A stretch of DNA of 27,008 nucleotides. It comes from Pseudomonadota bacterium. GTDB lineage: Bacteria > Pseudomonadota > Gammaproteobacteria > Xanthomonadales > Xanthomonadaceae. This document shows, one piece after another, positions 7,787-16,478 of this stretch. The notes beneath the pieces were generated by a model, which did not search any database, was not told the DNA's origin, and saw only the letters and a list, made by a program, of their open reading frames with translations. The stretch lies in assembly GCA_023444765.1 (NCBI GenBank), contig JAEXLY010000081.1, forward strand, positions 1-27,008, given 5' to 3'. The first letter of the stretch is position 1. Each line of letters begins with the position of its first letter. The position numbers and the translations under genes are program-made.

Positions 7787-8698
7787 CTAGCCTGTCCGCC
7801 TGAGGAAGACTTCCCAGCCGCCAACGAGATTGTAGTGGTTGCGAAAGATCCTGCTCGGCATCTTGATCAGCCGCGCGACGAGCGCGCGCAGGAAGTGCCT
7901 GTCGAACGTAGACTCCACGATGGACGTCGTTGAGGCAACCGTTTCGAGCTTTACCGCAAAGTGTGCACTGACGCCGTCCCAGAAATCCCTGCCCATGTCG
8001 TGCAGGTGCCCCGGAAAGGTGAAGTCGACCTTGTGGCCGACCGTGGCTGCGAGACGGGCCAGCGGCAGCACGTAGGGCGTTCTCGCATAGAAGATGCCGC
8101 CGATCTTCATCGCGCCGAACAGTTTATCCATGATCTCCCGGGGACGGGCGAGGTGCTCGAGAATCGCGCTTGCGAGTACGATATCCGCACTCTGCGGCCC
8201 TACGTCGTCAAGTTCGCACATGCGGACAACTACCTTGCCACTTGCCGGCATCGCCATGGCACGACAATGGTCGATCAACAAAATCTCGACCCTGGAGGCG
8301 CCGTTTCCCACCAGCAACTCCGCAACTCCCACTGAGATCGTGCCGTCTCCCCCGCCGAAATCGACGATCACGAGCTCACGCCCTTGCACGGACGACTGAA
8401 CCCCCACCACCCGACTGGCGATGTGCGCGCTCAGTCTGGAGGGGTGATCGAAGGTTACATTCTCTGCCCCTTCGGCATAGTACTGACGATAGAACCCGTC
8501 CAGCGCTTCATCCGTGGGCATCCTTGACGCCGAACATGCCCGGCAGTCACTACAGCTGAGGAGCGCAACGTCCGGGCTTGTCTGCAGCATCCACACCTGC
8601 GTTCTCGAACGTGAGCCACAGAACGGACAGCTGTTGTCGGGCGCACGAAGCTGCTGATCGGTCAGATGCGTACTCTGATGGAAAGCTGTCGCTCTCAT
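7787..8698 (-). CDS. Zinc-ribbon class I SAM methyltransferase
   Basis: This 303-aa protein begins with a putative metal-binding module: CPFCG at residues 24-28 followed by LLSCSDCRAC, a four-cysteine ribbon. A methyltransferase domain follows, with the SAM motif VIVDFGGGDGTISVG at about residue 110 and the later ADIVLASAILEHLARPREIMDKL. This two-part layout is common in methyltransferases of surface polysaccharide clusters and resembles those acting on nucleotide sugars or glycan chains. It is the last gene of the minus-strand operon, 69 bases after the GT-C gene, so it may be less tightly coupled than the others. AGAGGT upstream of the ATG at 8698 is a reasonable ribosome site. The substrate is unknown. 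Confidence 0.8.
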   Translation of the reverse strand: MRATAFHQSTHLTDQQLRAPDNSCPFCGSRSRTQVWMLQTSPDVALLSCSDCRACSASRMPTDEALDGFYRQYYAEGAENVTFDHPSRLSAHIASRVVGVQSSVQGRELVIVDFGGGDGTISVGVAELLVGNGASRVEILLIDHCRAMAMPASGKVVVRMCELDDVGPQSADIVLASAILEHLARPREIMDKLFGAMKIGGIFYARTPYVLPLARLAATVGHKVDFTFPGHLHDMGRDFWDGVSAHFAVKLETVASTTSIVESTFDRHFLRALVARLIKMPSRIFRNHYNLVGGWEVFLRRTG

Positions 8699-8767
8699 GG
8701 CGCATGACCTCTTGATGATTGCTTTGTGAGAAGGCTGGCCCGCATTCTCGACTGCTGCGGCGAGGGC

Positions 8768-10870
8768 TCAACCACCGTCCAGTTCGTTCGCGACCGGATG
8801 CAAGGTGACTCCACGATAAGTCACGTCCGCCGCACCGGTAGCCAAGACACGCATTTCAACCTGTTCGACCGGCTTAGCCAGTTCGAACTCCAGCACCTGT
8901 TTCCCTTCGACCGGGCCCACGACCTGCAAGCTGTCGATGACCTTGTTCCCCAGTTCGTGGACGACATCCACGACCGCTACGATCCCTCCCTCGCCTGAGC
9001 CGGGGGAAGCTATCTCGAACTCCGCTCGATAGCGCCCCGCCGGCAGGCGTATATAGGGACCATAGGCCAGCAGTCCGGACTCGCCCTTGGCAATGACGAC
9101 CGCCTTCATCTCCCCGTCCCAGTGGCCGTGGGTACGCATTGATGTTGGGAGCGCAGGAAAGCCCACCGCACGATCGAACGACCGGCTCCATGAAGGCATC
9201 TTCTTGGCGATGTTCTCCGGATAGACGAAGGCGGTCAGATGCGCGACCTGGACCCGCTTTGGTTGCACGCCCATCACCACCTCCATCGCGTCCCAATCGA
9301 TTAACTCCTCTTCAGCCTGGTTAAGGAGCAGGAACGTGCTGCCGCCCCAAGCTTCCGCTTCGTACCAGCGGTTTGAAGAAAGATGTCGCATCGGCACCGG
9401 GCGGCCGTGTTCGATGCTGATCTGGCGAATTCTTGATTCACCACCGCTCAGAACCGTGTAAACGCCTGAGTTCCAGTAGGTCGCGTATCCGTACTTCAGA
9501 TTATTGGTTCTCAGCGCTTCCAGTATTGCTGTCTGCGTTGGGTTGTAAGACCGCACTGGAAGCGCTTCGTCGCCCAGACGCACCATGCTACTGGTCAACA
9601 GCACACCCATAAGCGCCGACACTACAACATTCAAGCCGAGACGGCTGCGGCTCAAGGGAATGCTGAAGAGGACGACCAGACCCAGAAGAACGGAAGGCGC
9701 CAGATAACGTCCCGACGTCGCCGGGTCGATCATATCGGGAATCGTAGTAGTCGCGAACAGGAACAGGATCGCCGAACACTGGATGGCCACGAACATCGCT
9801 AGGAACTTCAGTGCTGGCCGGCCGATGCGGACAGCACGCCAGACACCCCAGGGAAGCAGGAGCATCAGCACAAAGGCGACAACCAGCCTGACGGAAACGT
9901 ACGCACCAGCAAGACTGACAACTTCATGTCCGGCGGGCGGCGTTCCTCCAAGCATCGCGATCACAGCCTGCGCCGAATGTACCAGGTTGTTCACGATCCC
10001 CTCGAACGCCAGCCAACGCGGCGAGGCGACTCCGTTGATGTTCTGGACCCGCTCCAACACGAACGCGCTGCACGCCGCGCCCGATACGAAGCCAAGAATG
10101 GCGACCGAGGAAGTCAGGAAGCCCCGACGAAGGCGGCGGCCGATCTCGACTGCTGCTCCGCCCCAGAGCACATGTGCGCCCACTGCGGCGAACAATGGCA
10201 GCAGATAGGAGATCAATGCTCGCTGGGGGTTGCTCCAGGTCGCCAGGAGAAGCACGAGCCACAGTGCCAGCAGCCCCAGGTGAAGCCGCCGATCGCGGTC
10301 CACGAGCGTTTGCCAGGCCACCACCACGACGATGCATGACAGAAGGAGAACAACACCGTAGGACACCTGTCCGAAGATGTTCTCGGCAGTCCTGAACGAG
10401 AGGCCGCCCGCAAAAATCGCTACGATCGCCACGCGCTGCCACTTCGCGGCGCATGTGAGCGCTGTGAGCTTCCATAGAGATCCCAGGATGGCCGCTGAGA
10501 AAACAAGTCCTGAGAAGGCGTGAAGCGCGAATCCGTTCTTGAAGAACGGCAAGAGAGGCCAGATCAGCACCTGACCGAAGACCACCATCAGATCCCTGTT
10601 CTGGTAGTTCCAGTCGCGAGGAAAGAATCTACCGGTCTCCAGCATCTCCTGCGCAAGCAGGTTCTTTGTGGACGCGTCCGTATGGAAGCTGTTCCAGTAG
10701 CCATGAACCACATACAGCGCAAGCACGAACAGATTAACGACCAACGCCGCGAAGAGTATGCGGAGGATCCAAGCGGACCGTGGCGGGTATGCGAACCAAT
10801 CGCCCAGCCTCTGGGCATAATGACGATCATTGGCGATCGTCGAATCCGCATATCGGACAGGATCGCTCAT
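8768..10870 (-). CDS. GT-C type membrane glycosyltransferase-like protein with periplasmic C-terminal domain
   Basis: This 700-aa protein has roughly 11-13 hydrophobic helices between residues 34 and 440, then a soluble region to the end. The first outer loop carries YWNSFHTDASTKNLLAQEML, with Asp65 placed like the catalytic acidic residue of GT-C enzymes, which use polyprenyl-phosphate sugars at the outer face of the inner membrane. The last 110 or so residues (GPYIRLPAGRYRAEFEIASP onward) look like a beta-sandwich domain, possibly sugar-binding. The start overlaps the rmd stop by ATGA. No paralogue was recognised, so acceptor and donor are unknown. A role in adding a side sugar to the exported polymer fits the cluster. 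Base composition here is visibly lower in GC (31 of 60 at 9421-9480) than in the flanking housekeeping genes. Confidence 0.72.
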   Translation of the reverse strand: MSDPVRYADSTIANDRHYAQRLGDWFAYPPRSAWILRILFAALVVNLFVLALYVVHGYWNSFHTDASTKNLLAQEMLETGRFFPRDWNYQNRDLMVVFGQVLIWPLLPFFKNGFALHAFSGLVFSAAILGSLWKLTALTCAAKWQRVAIVAIFAGGLSFRTAENIFGQVSYGVVLLLSCIVVVVAWQTLVDRDRRLHLGLLALWLVLLLATWSNPQRALISYLLPLFAAVGAHVLWGGAAVEIGRRLRRGFLTSSVAILGFVSGAACSAFVLERVQNINGVASPRWLAFEGIVNNLVHSAQAVIAMLGGTPPAGHEVVSLAGAYVSVRLVVAFVLMLLLPWGVWRAVRIGRPALKFLAMFVAIQCSAILFLFATTTIPDMIDPATSGRYLAPSVLLGLVVLFSIPLSRSRLGLNVVVSALMGVLLTSSMVRLGDEALPVRSYNPTQTAILEALRTNNLKYGYATYWNSGVYTVLSGGESRIRQISIEHGRPVPMRHLSSNRWYEAEAWGGSTFLLLNQAEEELIDWDAMEVVMGVQPKRVQVAHLTAFVYPENIAKKMPSWSRSFDRAVGFPALPTSMRTHGHWDGEMKAVVIAKGESGLLAYGPYIRLPAGRYRAEFEIASPGSGEGGIVAVVDVVHELGNKVIDSLQVVGPVEGKQVLEFELAKPVEQVEMRVLATGAADVTYRGVTLHPVANELDGG

Positions 10871-11754
10871 GGTGCCTCGTACATCCAGCGCAGTGTTTCA
10901 GAGATCGGCCGCATATGCCTGAGTCCTGCCAACTCCATCATCCGGGACGGATCCCCAACGAGCCGTCGCACATCATTGCTGCGAACGAACTTCGGGTTGA
11001 CCTTCACAGCCAGCTTGTGACCTGAGATCGAAGACAGGTTATCGATCACCGCCGCCAATGACGTCTCGTTCCCTGAGCATATGTTCACTGGCCCTCCTCC
11101 ACCCGCAGTGCGCAGCAGGTCAACATATATCTCGGCAACGTTGCGAACGTCGTTGAAGTCCCTGGTCACGTCAATGTTCCCCAGCTCGATCTCATCCGCT
11201 TTTCGCCGAAAATGGGAGACGATCTTCGGAATCAGGAAGCGTTCGTCTTGGCCCACTCCCGTGTAGTTGAAGGGGCGGACAATCGTGATCGGCGTTTGCG
11301 TCCAAAGCGCAGCCAAGTACTCCATCGCAAGCTTGCTGACGCCGTAGTCGTTGGCGGGGGCCGGACGAGCGGACTCATCGATACGCCCCTCGACGTTCCC
11401 ATACACGTTGGCGCTGCTGGCCAGAATCGTGTGGCGGGGCTTGGCGGAAAGGAAGGACAACCCCTCCAGCAGATGCCTTGTTCCGAGCAGGTTCGTCCGA
11501 TAGATGGCCTCCACGTCGTCGTGCCCCACGAAGGAGACGGCGGCAAGATGGATGACGAAATCCGGACTCGCGTCTCGCACGGCACGATGGACTTCCTGGC
11601 GATCGGTCAGATCGACCACCTGGTGGCCCGCGCCCCAACGCACGGGCTCGAACCCGCGCCTCTCGAGTTCCGCACAGACGTATCTGCCCGTGAAGCCCGA
11701 AGCTCCCGTGACCAGCACGCGAGCGCTGGATTCAGAAGGAGAAGCCACGCTCAT
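10867..11754 (-). CDS. rmd: GDP-4-keto-6-deoxy-D-mannose reductase (GDP-D-rhamnose forming)
   Basis: This 295-aa extended SDR has the NAD(P) motif TGASGFTGRYV (about residues 17-27) and the catalytic YGVSK motif (near 138). RPFNYTGVGQDERFLIPKIV, IDVTRDFNDVRNV and VNICSGNE match what I recall of Pseudomonas Rmd. It reduces the Gmd product to GDP-D-rhamnose. The closely related Tld, which makes GDP-6-deoxy-D-talose, is the main alternative. It directly follows gmd, with the ATG at 11754 lying 23 bases inside the gmd coding end, and it overlaps the next gene by ATGA. The pair gmd-rmd next to wzm-wzt points to a D-rhamnose homopolymer or a D-rhamnose-rich O-antigen. Confidence 0.87.
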   Translation of the reverse strand: MSVASPSESSARVLVTGASGFTGRYVCAELERRGFEPVRWGAGHQVVDLTDRQEVHRAVRDASPDFVIHLAAVSFVGHDDVEAIYRTNLLGTRHLLEGLSFLSAKPRHTILASSANVYGNVEGRIDESARPAPANDYGVSKLAMEYLAALWTQTPITIVRPFNYTGVGQDERFLIPKIVSHFRRKADEIELGNIDVTRDFNDVRNVAEIYVDLLRTAGGGGPVNICSGNETSLAAVIDNLSSISGHKLAVKVNPKFVRSNDVRRLVGDPSRMMELAGLRHMRPISETLRWMYEAP

Positions 11755-12766
11755 TCCTCGACAGGTCCGCTTCCACCATCATGCGGCAGAGCTCTTCCAG
11801 GCCGGTGCCGGGCGCCCAACCCAACTGGTCACGCGCCTTGGTCGCGTCACCGACAAGCAAGTCAACCTCCGCCGGCCGGTGGAAAGCCGGGTTGATCCGC
11901 AACACAGTTCTTCCGGTCGCCAGATCCACTGCGGTCTCGTTCTCTGCAGCCCCACGGAACTCGACCTCAATGCCCGCAACGGAGAACGCCAGGGCGACGA
12001 ACTCACGAATGGTGACGGTCCTGCCCGTAGCAAGAACGAAAGTGTCGGCCTCGTCGGCTTGGAGCATGCGCCACATGCCTTCCACGTACTCCTTAGCGAA
12101 GCCCCAGTCGCGCTTCGCGTCGAGATTCCCAAGCTCCAGGCAATCGAGCTTGCCTAGTTTGATCTTGGCTACCGCATCGGTGATCTTGCGTGTCACGAAC
12201 TCGCGACCGCGCAGCGGAGACTCATGGTTAAAGAGAATACCGCTGCAACCGAAGATGCCGTACGATTCACGATAGTTCACCGTCATCCAGTGGGCGTAAA
12301 GCTTCGCCACACCATAGGGGCTGCGCGGATAGAATGAGGTATCTTCCTTCTGTGGAACCGCCTGCACCTTCCCGAACATCTCGGACGTTGACGCCTGGTA
12401 GAAGCGGGTGCTCGGGTTCACCTGCCTGATCGCCTCCAGCAAGTTCACGGTGCCGAGCCCGGAGATCTGTGCGGTGGTCGTTGGCTGGTCGAAAGACACA
12501 CCGACAAAGCTCTGCGCAGCGAGGTTATACACCTCCGATGCTCCGGTGCTTTCCAGAAGACGCAGGCTGGAGCCAAGGTCCGTCAGGTCGTACTCCACCA
12601 GGTGCAGGTTCGGGTGTGCCTGGCAGCCGAGTTCTTCGATACGCCAGAAGTTCACCGAACTGCTGCGCCGGTAGGTGCCGTAGACGGTATACCCCTTCTG
12701 GAGGAGCAGCTCAGCCAGATAGGCGCCGTCTTGGCCTGTGATTCCCGTGATGATTGCTTTCTTCAT
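11732..12766 (-). CDS. gmd: GDP-mannose 4,6-dehydratase
   Basis: This 344-aa extended SDR is read from the ATG at 12766. It has the NADP motif TGITGQDGAYLAELLLQKGY at residues 6-25, the catalytic Thr/Ser region in QASTSEMFG, YGVAKLYAHW as the Tyr/Lys motif, and ILFNHESPLRGREFVTRKI, a Gmd hallmark. It converts GDP-D-mannose to GDP-4-keto-6-deoxy-D-mannose, the substrate of the next gene product. An in-frame extension to 12880 would add 38 residues lacking any conserved feature and overlap the preceding gene, so MKKAIITG is the better start. It is 88 bases from the preceding 1207-aa gene, the widest gap inside this part of the operon; a separate promoter is possible, though none is convincing. 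Confidence 0.95.
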   Translation of the reverse strand: MKKAIITGITGQDGAYLAELLLQKGYTVYGTYRRSSSVNFWRIEELGCQAHPNLHLVEYDLTDLGSSLRLLESTGASEVYNLAAQSFVGVSFDQPTTTAQISGLGTVNLLEAIRQVNPSTRFYQASTSEMFGKVQAVPQKEDTSFYPRSPYGVAKLYAHWMTVNYRESYGIFGCSGILFNHESPLRGREFVTRKITDAVAKIKLGKLDCLELGNLDAKRDWGFAKEYVEGMWRMLQADEADTFVLATGRTVTIREFVALAFSVAGIEVEFRGAAENETAVDLATGRTVLRINPAFHRPAEVDLLVGDATKARDQLGWAPGTGLEELCRMMVEADLSRNERGFSF

Positions 12767-12854
12767 GGTTTCCGCTCTGATGTTTGATGTGGAGGTTGCA
12801 ACCAAGGGAACCATGTGCATTCCGAAGGGCCCAAGGTGCGTGTTCCAGGACAGT

Positions 12855-15800
12855 TCATGGCGGCGCGCTGCGCCGCGCAAGCTGGGTCAGCACTGCATGC
12901 AGCCGCTGGGCGAGCTTGGTATAACGGTGTGCGTCGCGCCAGCGGTCGGCGTCGTTGGCGGGCACGCCGTGGTCCATGATACCGGCAATTCCTTCGGCGA
13001 TCTCCAATGGGGTCTGCCCGGGTAGGTCGCTCACCGCACGGCGCACATCGTCGAATATGGGCAGCGGTGTGACCGCGATCGGCCTCCCGGTCGCTAGTCC
13101 GTAACGCACCGCGGCACTTGAGGACTCACCTGTGGACTGGTAGGGAAACACGATCAGGTCGGCTTCTTCGAGCGCGGCCAGGCTTTCGTGGTCCGGCAGG
13201 AAATCTGTCAAGAGCGTGACCCGATTCTCCAGGCCTAGTGCCACGATCGACGCACGCACCTTCTCCAGCAGCGCCTTGGACTGCGGCGCCGGGTACTCGG
13301 CATTGACCATGCGAAGCCGGACGTCCCGCCCCTGATGGACAAGATGGCCCGTCGCCTCGATCAGTTCCAGCAGCCCCTTGTGGGGAAGCAGGAAACCATA
13401 AGAGCAGATCAAGAAGGGGCCGTCCCGATTCTTCCGTTCCCGGATCGGCAGGTCGATGACACCATGCGGGAACAGGGCGGCGTTCTCGACCAGACCGATC
13501 GCCTTGAGCCGATTGAGATCTCCGGGGGAATGCACGAACAGTCGATCGCATCGCGCAAAGGCGGGGGCGAGGTTGCGGAGCAGTTTGTGCGGTGTTTCCG
13601 GCGCATCCATGGTGGCGTGCATCATCAGGACCACTACCCGCCCCGCGCTCGCCTGCCCATGCAGGAAGGTCGAAAGGCTGTCGAAGTCGAAGAAGCCGTA
13701 CTGGAACTGCAGAACCAAGGTCGTCACGCCGCTGGCCTCGATGGCCGCCGCGAGCTCGTCGAGCGAATGGCCGTCGCCCGCGTCCCAGCACCTCGAGACG
13801 TTGGGGCCGTCAGCGGAGGTCTGGGCTGACGTGCGCGAGGCGAATATCCTCAGGTCGGCATCCGGCATCGCATCGATGAGGTGGGCCGAGTACGTAGCGA
13901 TGCCGCACTTGGTATTCCAACTCGTGATCCAGCCAATCGATGGAATCCGGGCCGGCTCGAGCGTGGCGAATTCCCTGGCCGAATTCACCAGTCGCCCGGC
14001 GACACGCGTCCAGGCTGATTCCGCGAGCAACCGTTCCCGCCCCAGTCGCGATCGCGCCAGCCGCGCCTCCGGCGACAGAGCGTGGATTTCGCGCAGGACC
14101 TGCGCAAGATGGCCCTGGTCCGGCTCAGCCCAGACCGAGTTGAACAGATTGAAATGCGTATCGGCCGGGGAGAAGCTGTAGTCCACCAGCCACGCGGTCT
14201 CGGGCGAACAGAAATCAAGCTGTCCACCCCAGCCGGTCGTTACCACCGCGAGGCCAGATAGCATCGCCTCGGCCATCGGCAGACCATAGCCTTCCGCCCT
14301 GCTGGGCGCGACCAAGACATGACACTGCTGATAGAGCGCCTTGAGCTGGGAGTCCGACAGATCGTCTTCGATGATGACCACGTCCGGGTAGTCAACGCGA
14401 CCGCCCCGGGCCTGCTCCAACCATGCACGGATCTCATTGTGCGGGTTCGCGAATGTCTTGATGATCAGGGTCACATCGTCGTGACTCGTGAACGCCTGTC
14501 CGTACGCTCGCAGCAGCACGTCGGCACCCTTGCGCGGGAAGCAGGATGACACGTGCAGGAACCGGAATCGCTTGGCATCCACGCGGTAGCGGCTGTCCGC
14601 GACGACGCGCTCCCAGTGGTCCACGCCACAGCCGGACACGGACAAGGGCACCGACACTCCGTTGTCGATCGCGATCTTCTCGACGTGACGCGACAGGCAT
14701 GTCATTCCCTGCAGGTGCCGGTTGAAGTCGAGCACCCACTCCTGCGGCAGGCCCGATTCCTCCCATGCATAGTGGTGCAGAAGGTTAACCCTGGAACACA
14801 TATCGGCCACCCGCGGGGGGTACAGGTTGCGGCTCGTGACGTCGGCGTGGAGCGGTGGCACGGCGGCAACCCGGGCATGCATCTCCGACAGGTCTGGATT
14901 TGCCTGGAGAAAGTCCCGACTCGCTTCGAAATCGCCGGGGCCCTCCGTGGAGTGGAGCACGACATGGTGGCCCAGCGCATCCAGCGCCCGCGCCGTCTCC
15001 CGGTTCAGTAACGCTAGGCTGTAGCTGCTGTCGAAAGGCCCTTCGACACGCCAGGTGATGTGGTCAGGCAGATCGCCAACGCGCGTTGCGAGTTCGGTCT
15101 CGATCAGGTTGCGCGCGATGCCCTGCGCAGTGGCGACGAGGTCGTCCTCCGTTGGAGGCTTCGGCGAGTGCGGAACGCTCGCGATCGCAGCGACGAGATC
15201 GAGATAGTCGGACTGGCGCTCTGCCTGCAGCGTGGCCCATGCATACATGTCCGGACGATTGTTGCGGGCATGCACTTCTTCCAGCGCCTCGATCGCCCGC
15301 CGCGCGCTCGCCGCCCACGAGAACCTGGCGGCTTGGCGCGGGGCGTGTTCGCGCAGGGACCGGTTGAAGTCCTGGTCGAACAGCGCTCGATGGATGGTGG
15401 CGGATATAGCGACCGAGTCCCACGGATCGAACAGCGCGTCGTCGCGCCCTATGACTTCGGGGACGCTGGTCGTACTGGACCCGATCGTAGGCGCGCCGCA
15501 AGCCATGGCTTCCAGTGCAGGGAGTCCGAAGCCCTCGTGAAGAGACGGAAACACGTAGAGCGAGCAGGCGCTGTACAGCGTAATCAACTCGTCGTCGGTG
15601 ATGTACCCCGTCAGCAGCAGCCGCTCCGCGATGCCGAGATGCCTCGCCGCGCGCGACAATTGCTCGCGGTGCGTATCCGAGACCTTGCCGGCAATCACCA
15701 GCTGGTGGTCCGCCCGGATCGCGTCCGGCAGAAGCGAGAACGCCTCAAGCAGACGCTCCAGGTTCTTGCGCGACTCCATCGCACCGCTGTACATGACGTA

Positions 15801-16478
15801 ACCGCCGCGGATTCCGAATCTTGATGCGAGCAGCTGCAGTTCTGTGTCGCCGATGGGGCGCGGGACAAAGATGTCGGAGATCGCCGATGAAATGTTGACG
15901 ATACGGGCGCCATCGATACCCAGCGCGCCGATGGCCTCCTGGCGGGCATGTTCGGATATAGACAGCATGACGTCCGCACGCTTCAGCGAGGCGACTCGGT
16001 CCATGTACCAGTCGCGAGTCCAGTCAGAGTTGAGGTAGTCCTCAGGATTGAGTAGCGGAATCAAGTCGTAGAGCGTCACCGCGGTGCGTGGGCGGTGCGG
16101 GAACTTCCCGATCGAAAGCGTTGCCGGATCCTGCGCACCCTCGAACAGGCTGGATACGTGGACGACGTCGGGTCGCAGGCCACGGATGAAGGCTTCCCGC
16201 ATCAACTCGGCAGCGCCACGGCGCCATGCGTTGCCGCTATCCGGCCAGGACACGGGCACCAAGGACTCGAAAGTGACAATGCGCGACGGCGGAAGCAGAT
16301 CCGCGAATCCTTGGCGTACGGCCTCGATGCTTTCGGGCAGCCGCGAGTTGAGACAGACCCATACTTCGTGGTCGCCGGCCTCCTTGGCCATGGCCTGTGC
16401 CAGTGCCATCGAGTAGCGACCGATGCCGCGGAACCGGCTCTCGGTCTGGGCGCCTTGGAGGTCGATCAGGATGCGCAT
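12855..16478 (-). CDS. Trimodular GT4 glycosyltransferase (probable rhamnan polymerase)
   Basis: This 1207-aa cytosolic protein carries three GT4-like units. Unit 1 (about 1-400) starts with MRILIDLQGAQ, has GRYSMAL as the acceptor-side loop and the catalytic motif HEGFGLPALEAMACG with both Glu of EX7E. Unit 2 (about 460-850) has RFLHVSSCFPRKGADVLL and RAEGYGLPMAEAMLSG, again with EX7E intact. Unit 3 (about 850-1207) has GIATYSAHL, then STGESSSAAVRYGLATGRP, where the second Glu is replaced by Tyr. Multidomain GT4 enzymes such as E. coli WbdA polymerise homopolymers in ABC-transporter pathways. Three units would suit a repeat with up to three linkages. It overlaps the FkbM gene by one base (TAATG) and precedes gmd-rmd, which would supply GDP-D-rhamnose. 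Confidence 0.87.
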   Translation of the reverse strand: MRILIDLQGAQTESRFRGIGRYSMALAQAMAKEAGDHEVWVCLNSRLPESIEAVRQGFADLLPPSRIVTFESLVPVSWPDSGNAWRRGAAELMREAFIRGLRPDVVHVSSLFEGAQDPATLSIGKFPHRPRTAVTLYDLIPLLNPEDYLNSDWTRDWYMDRVASLKRADVMLSISEHARQEAIGALGIDGARIVNISSAISDIFVPRPIGDTELQLLASRFGIRGGYVMYSGAMESRKNLERLLEAFSLLPDAIRADHQLVIAGKVSDTHREQLSRAARHLGIAERLLLTGYITDDELITLYSACSLYVFPSLHEGFGLPALEAMACGAPTIGSSTTSVPEVIGRDDALFDPWDSVAISATIHRALFDQDFNRSLREHAPRQAARFSWAASARRAIEALEEVHARNNRPDMYAWATLQAERQSDYLDLVAAIASVPHSPKPPTEDDLVATAQGIARNLIETELATRVGDLPDHITWRVEGPFDSSYSLALLNRETARALDALGHHVVLHSTEGPGDFEASRDFLQANPDLSEMHARVAAVPPLHADVTSRNLYPPRVADMCSRVNLLHHYAWEESGLPQEWVLDFNRHLQGMTCLSRHVEKIAIDNGVSVPLSVSGCGVDHWERVVADSRYRVDAKRFRFLHVSSCFPRKGADVLLRAYGQAFTSHDDVTLIIKTFANPHNEIRAWLEQARGGRVDYPDVVIIEDDLSDSQLKALYQQCHVLVAPSRAEGYGLPMAEAMLSGLAVVTTGWGGQLDFCSPETAWLVDYSFSPADTHFNLFNSVWAEPDQGHLAQVLREIHALSPEARLARSRLGRERLLAESAWTRVAGRLVNSAREFATLEPARIPSIGWITSWNTKCGIATYSAHLIDAMPDADLRIFASRTSAQTSADGPNVSRCWDAGDGHSLDELAAAIEASGVTTLVLQFQYGFFDFDSLSTFLHGQASAGRVVVLMMHATMDAPETPHKLLRNLAPAFARCDRLFVHSPGDLNRLKAIGLVENAALFPHGVIDLPIRERKNRDGPFLICSYGFLLPHKGLLELIEATGHLVHQGRDVRLRMVNAEYPAPQSKALLEKVRASIVALGLENRVTLLTDFLPDHESLAALEEADLIVFPYQSTGESSSAAVRYGLATGRPIAVTPLPIFDDVRRAVSDLPGQTPLEIAEGIAGIMDHGVPANDADRWRDAHRYTKLAQRLHAVLTQLARRSAPP

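Noticed and set aside
12767..12854. A JUMPstart/ops element or promoter in the gap before gmd
   Set aside because: The ops core GGCGGTAGCGT is not present, and no pair of promoter boxes with proper spacing was convincing.
12767..12880. A 38-residue N-terminal extension of Gmd
   Set aside because: The conserved Gmd N-terminus begins at MKKAIITGITGQDG; the extension is not conserved in character and would overlap the preceding gene.
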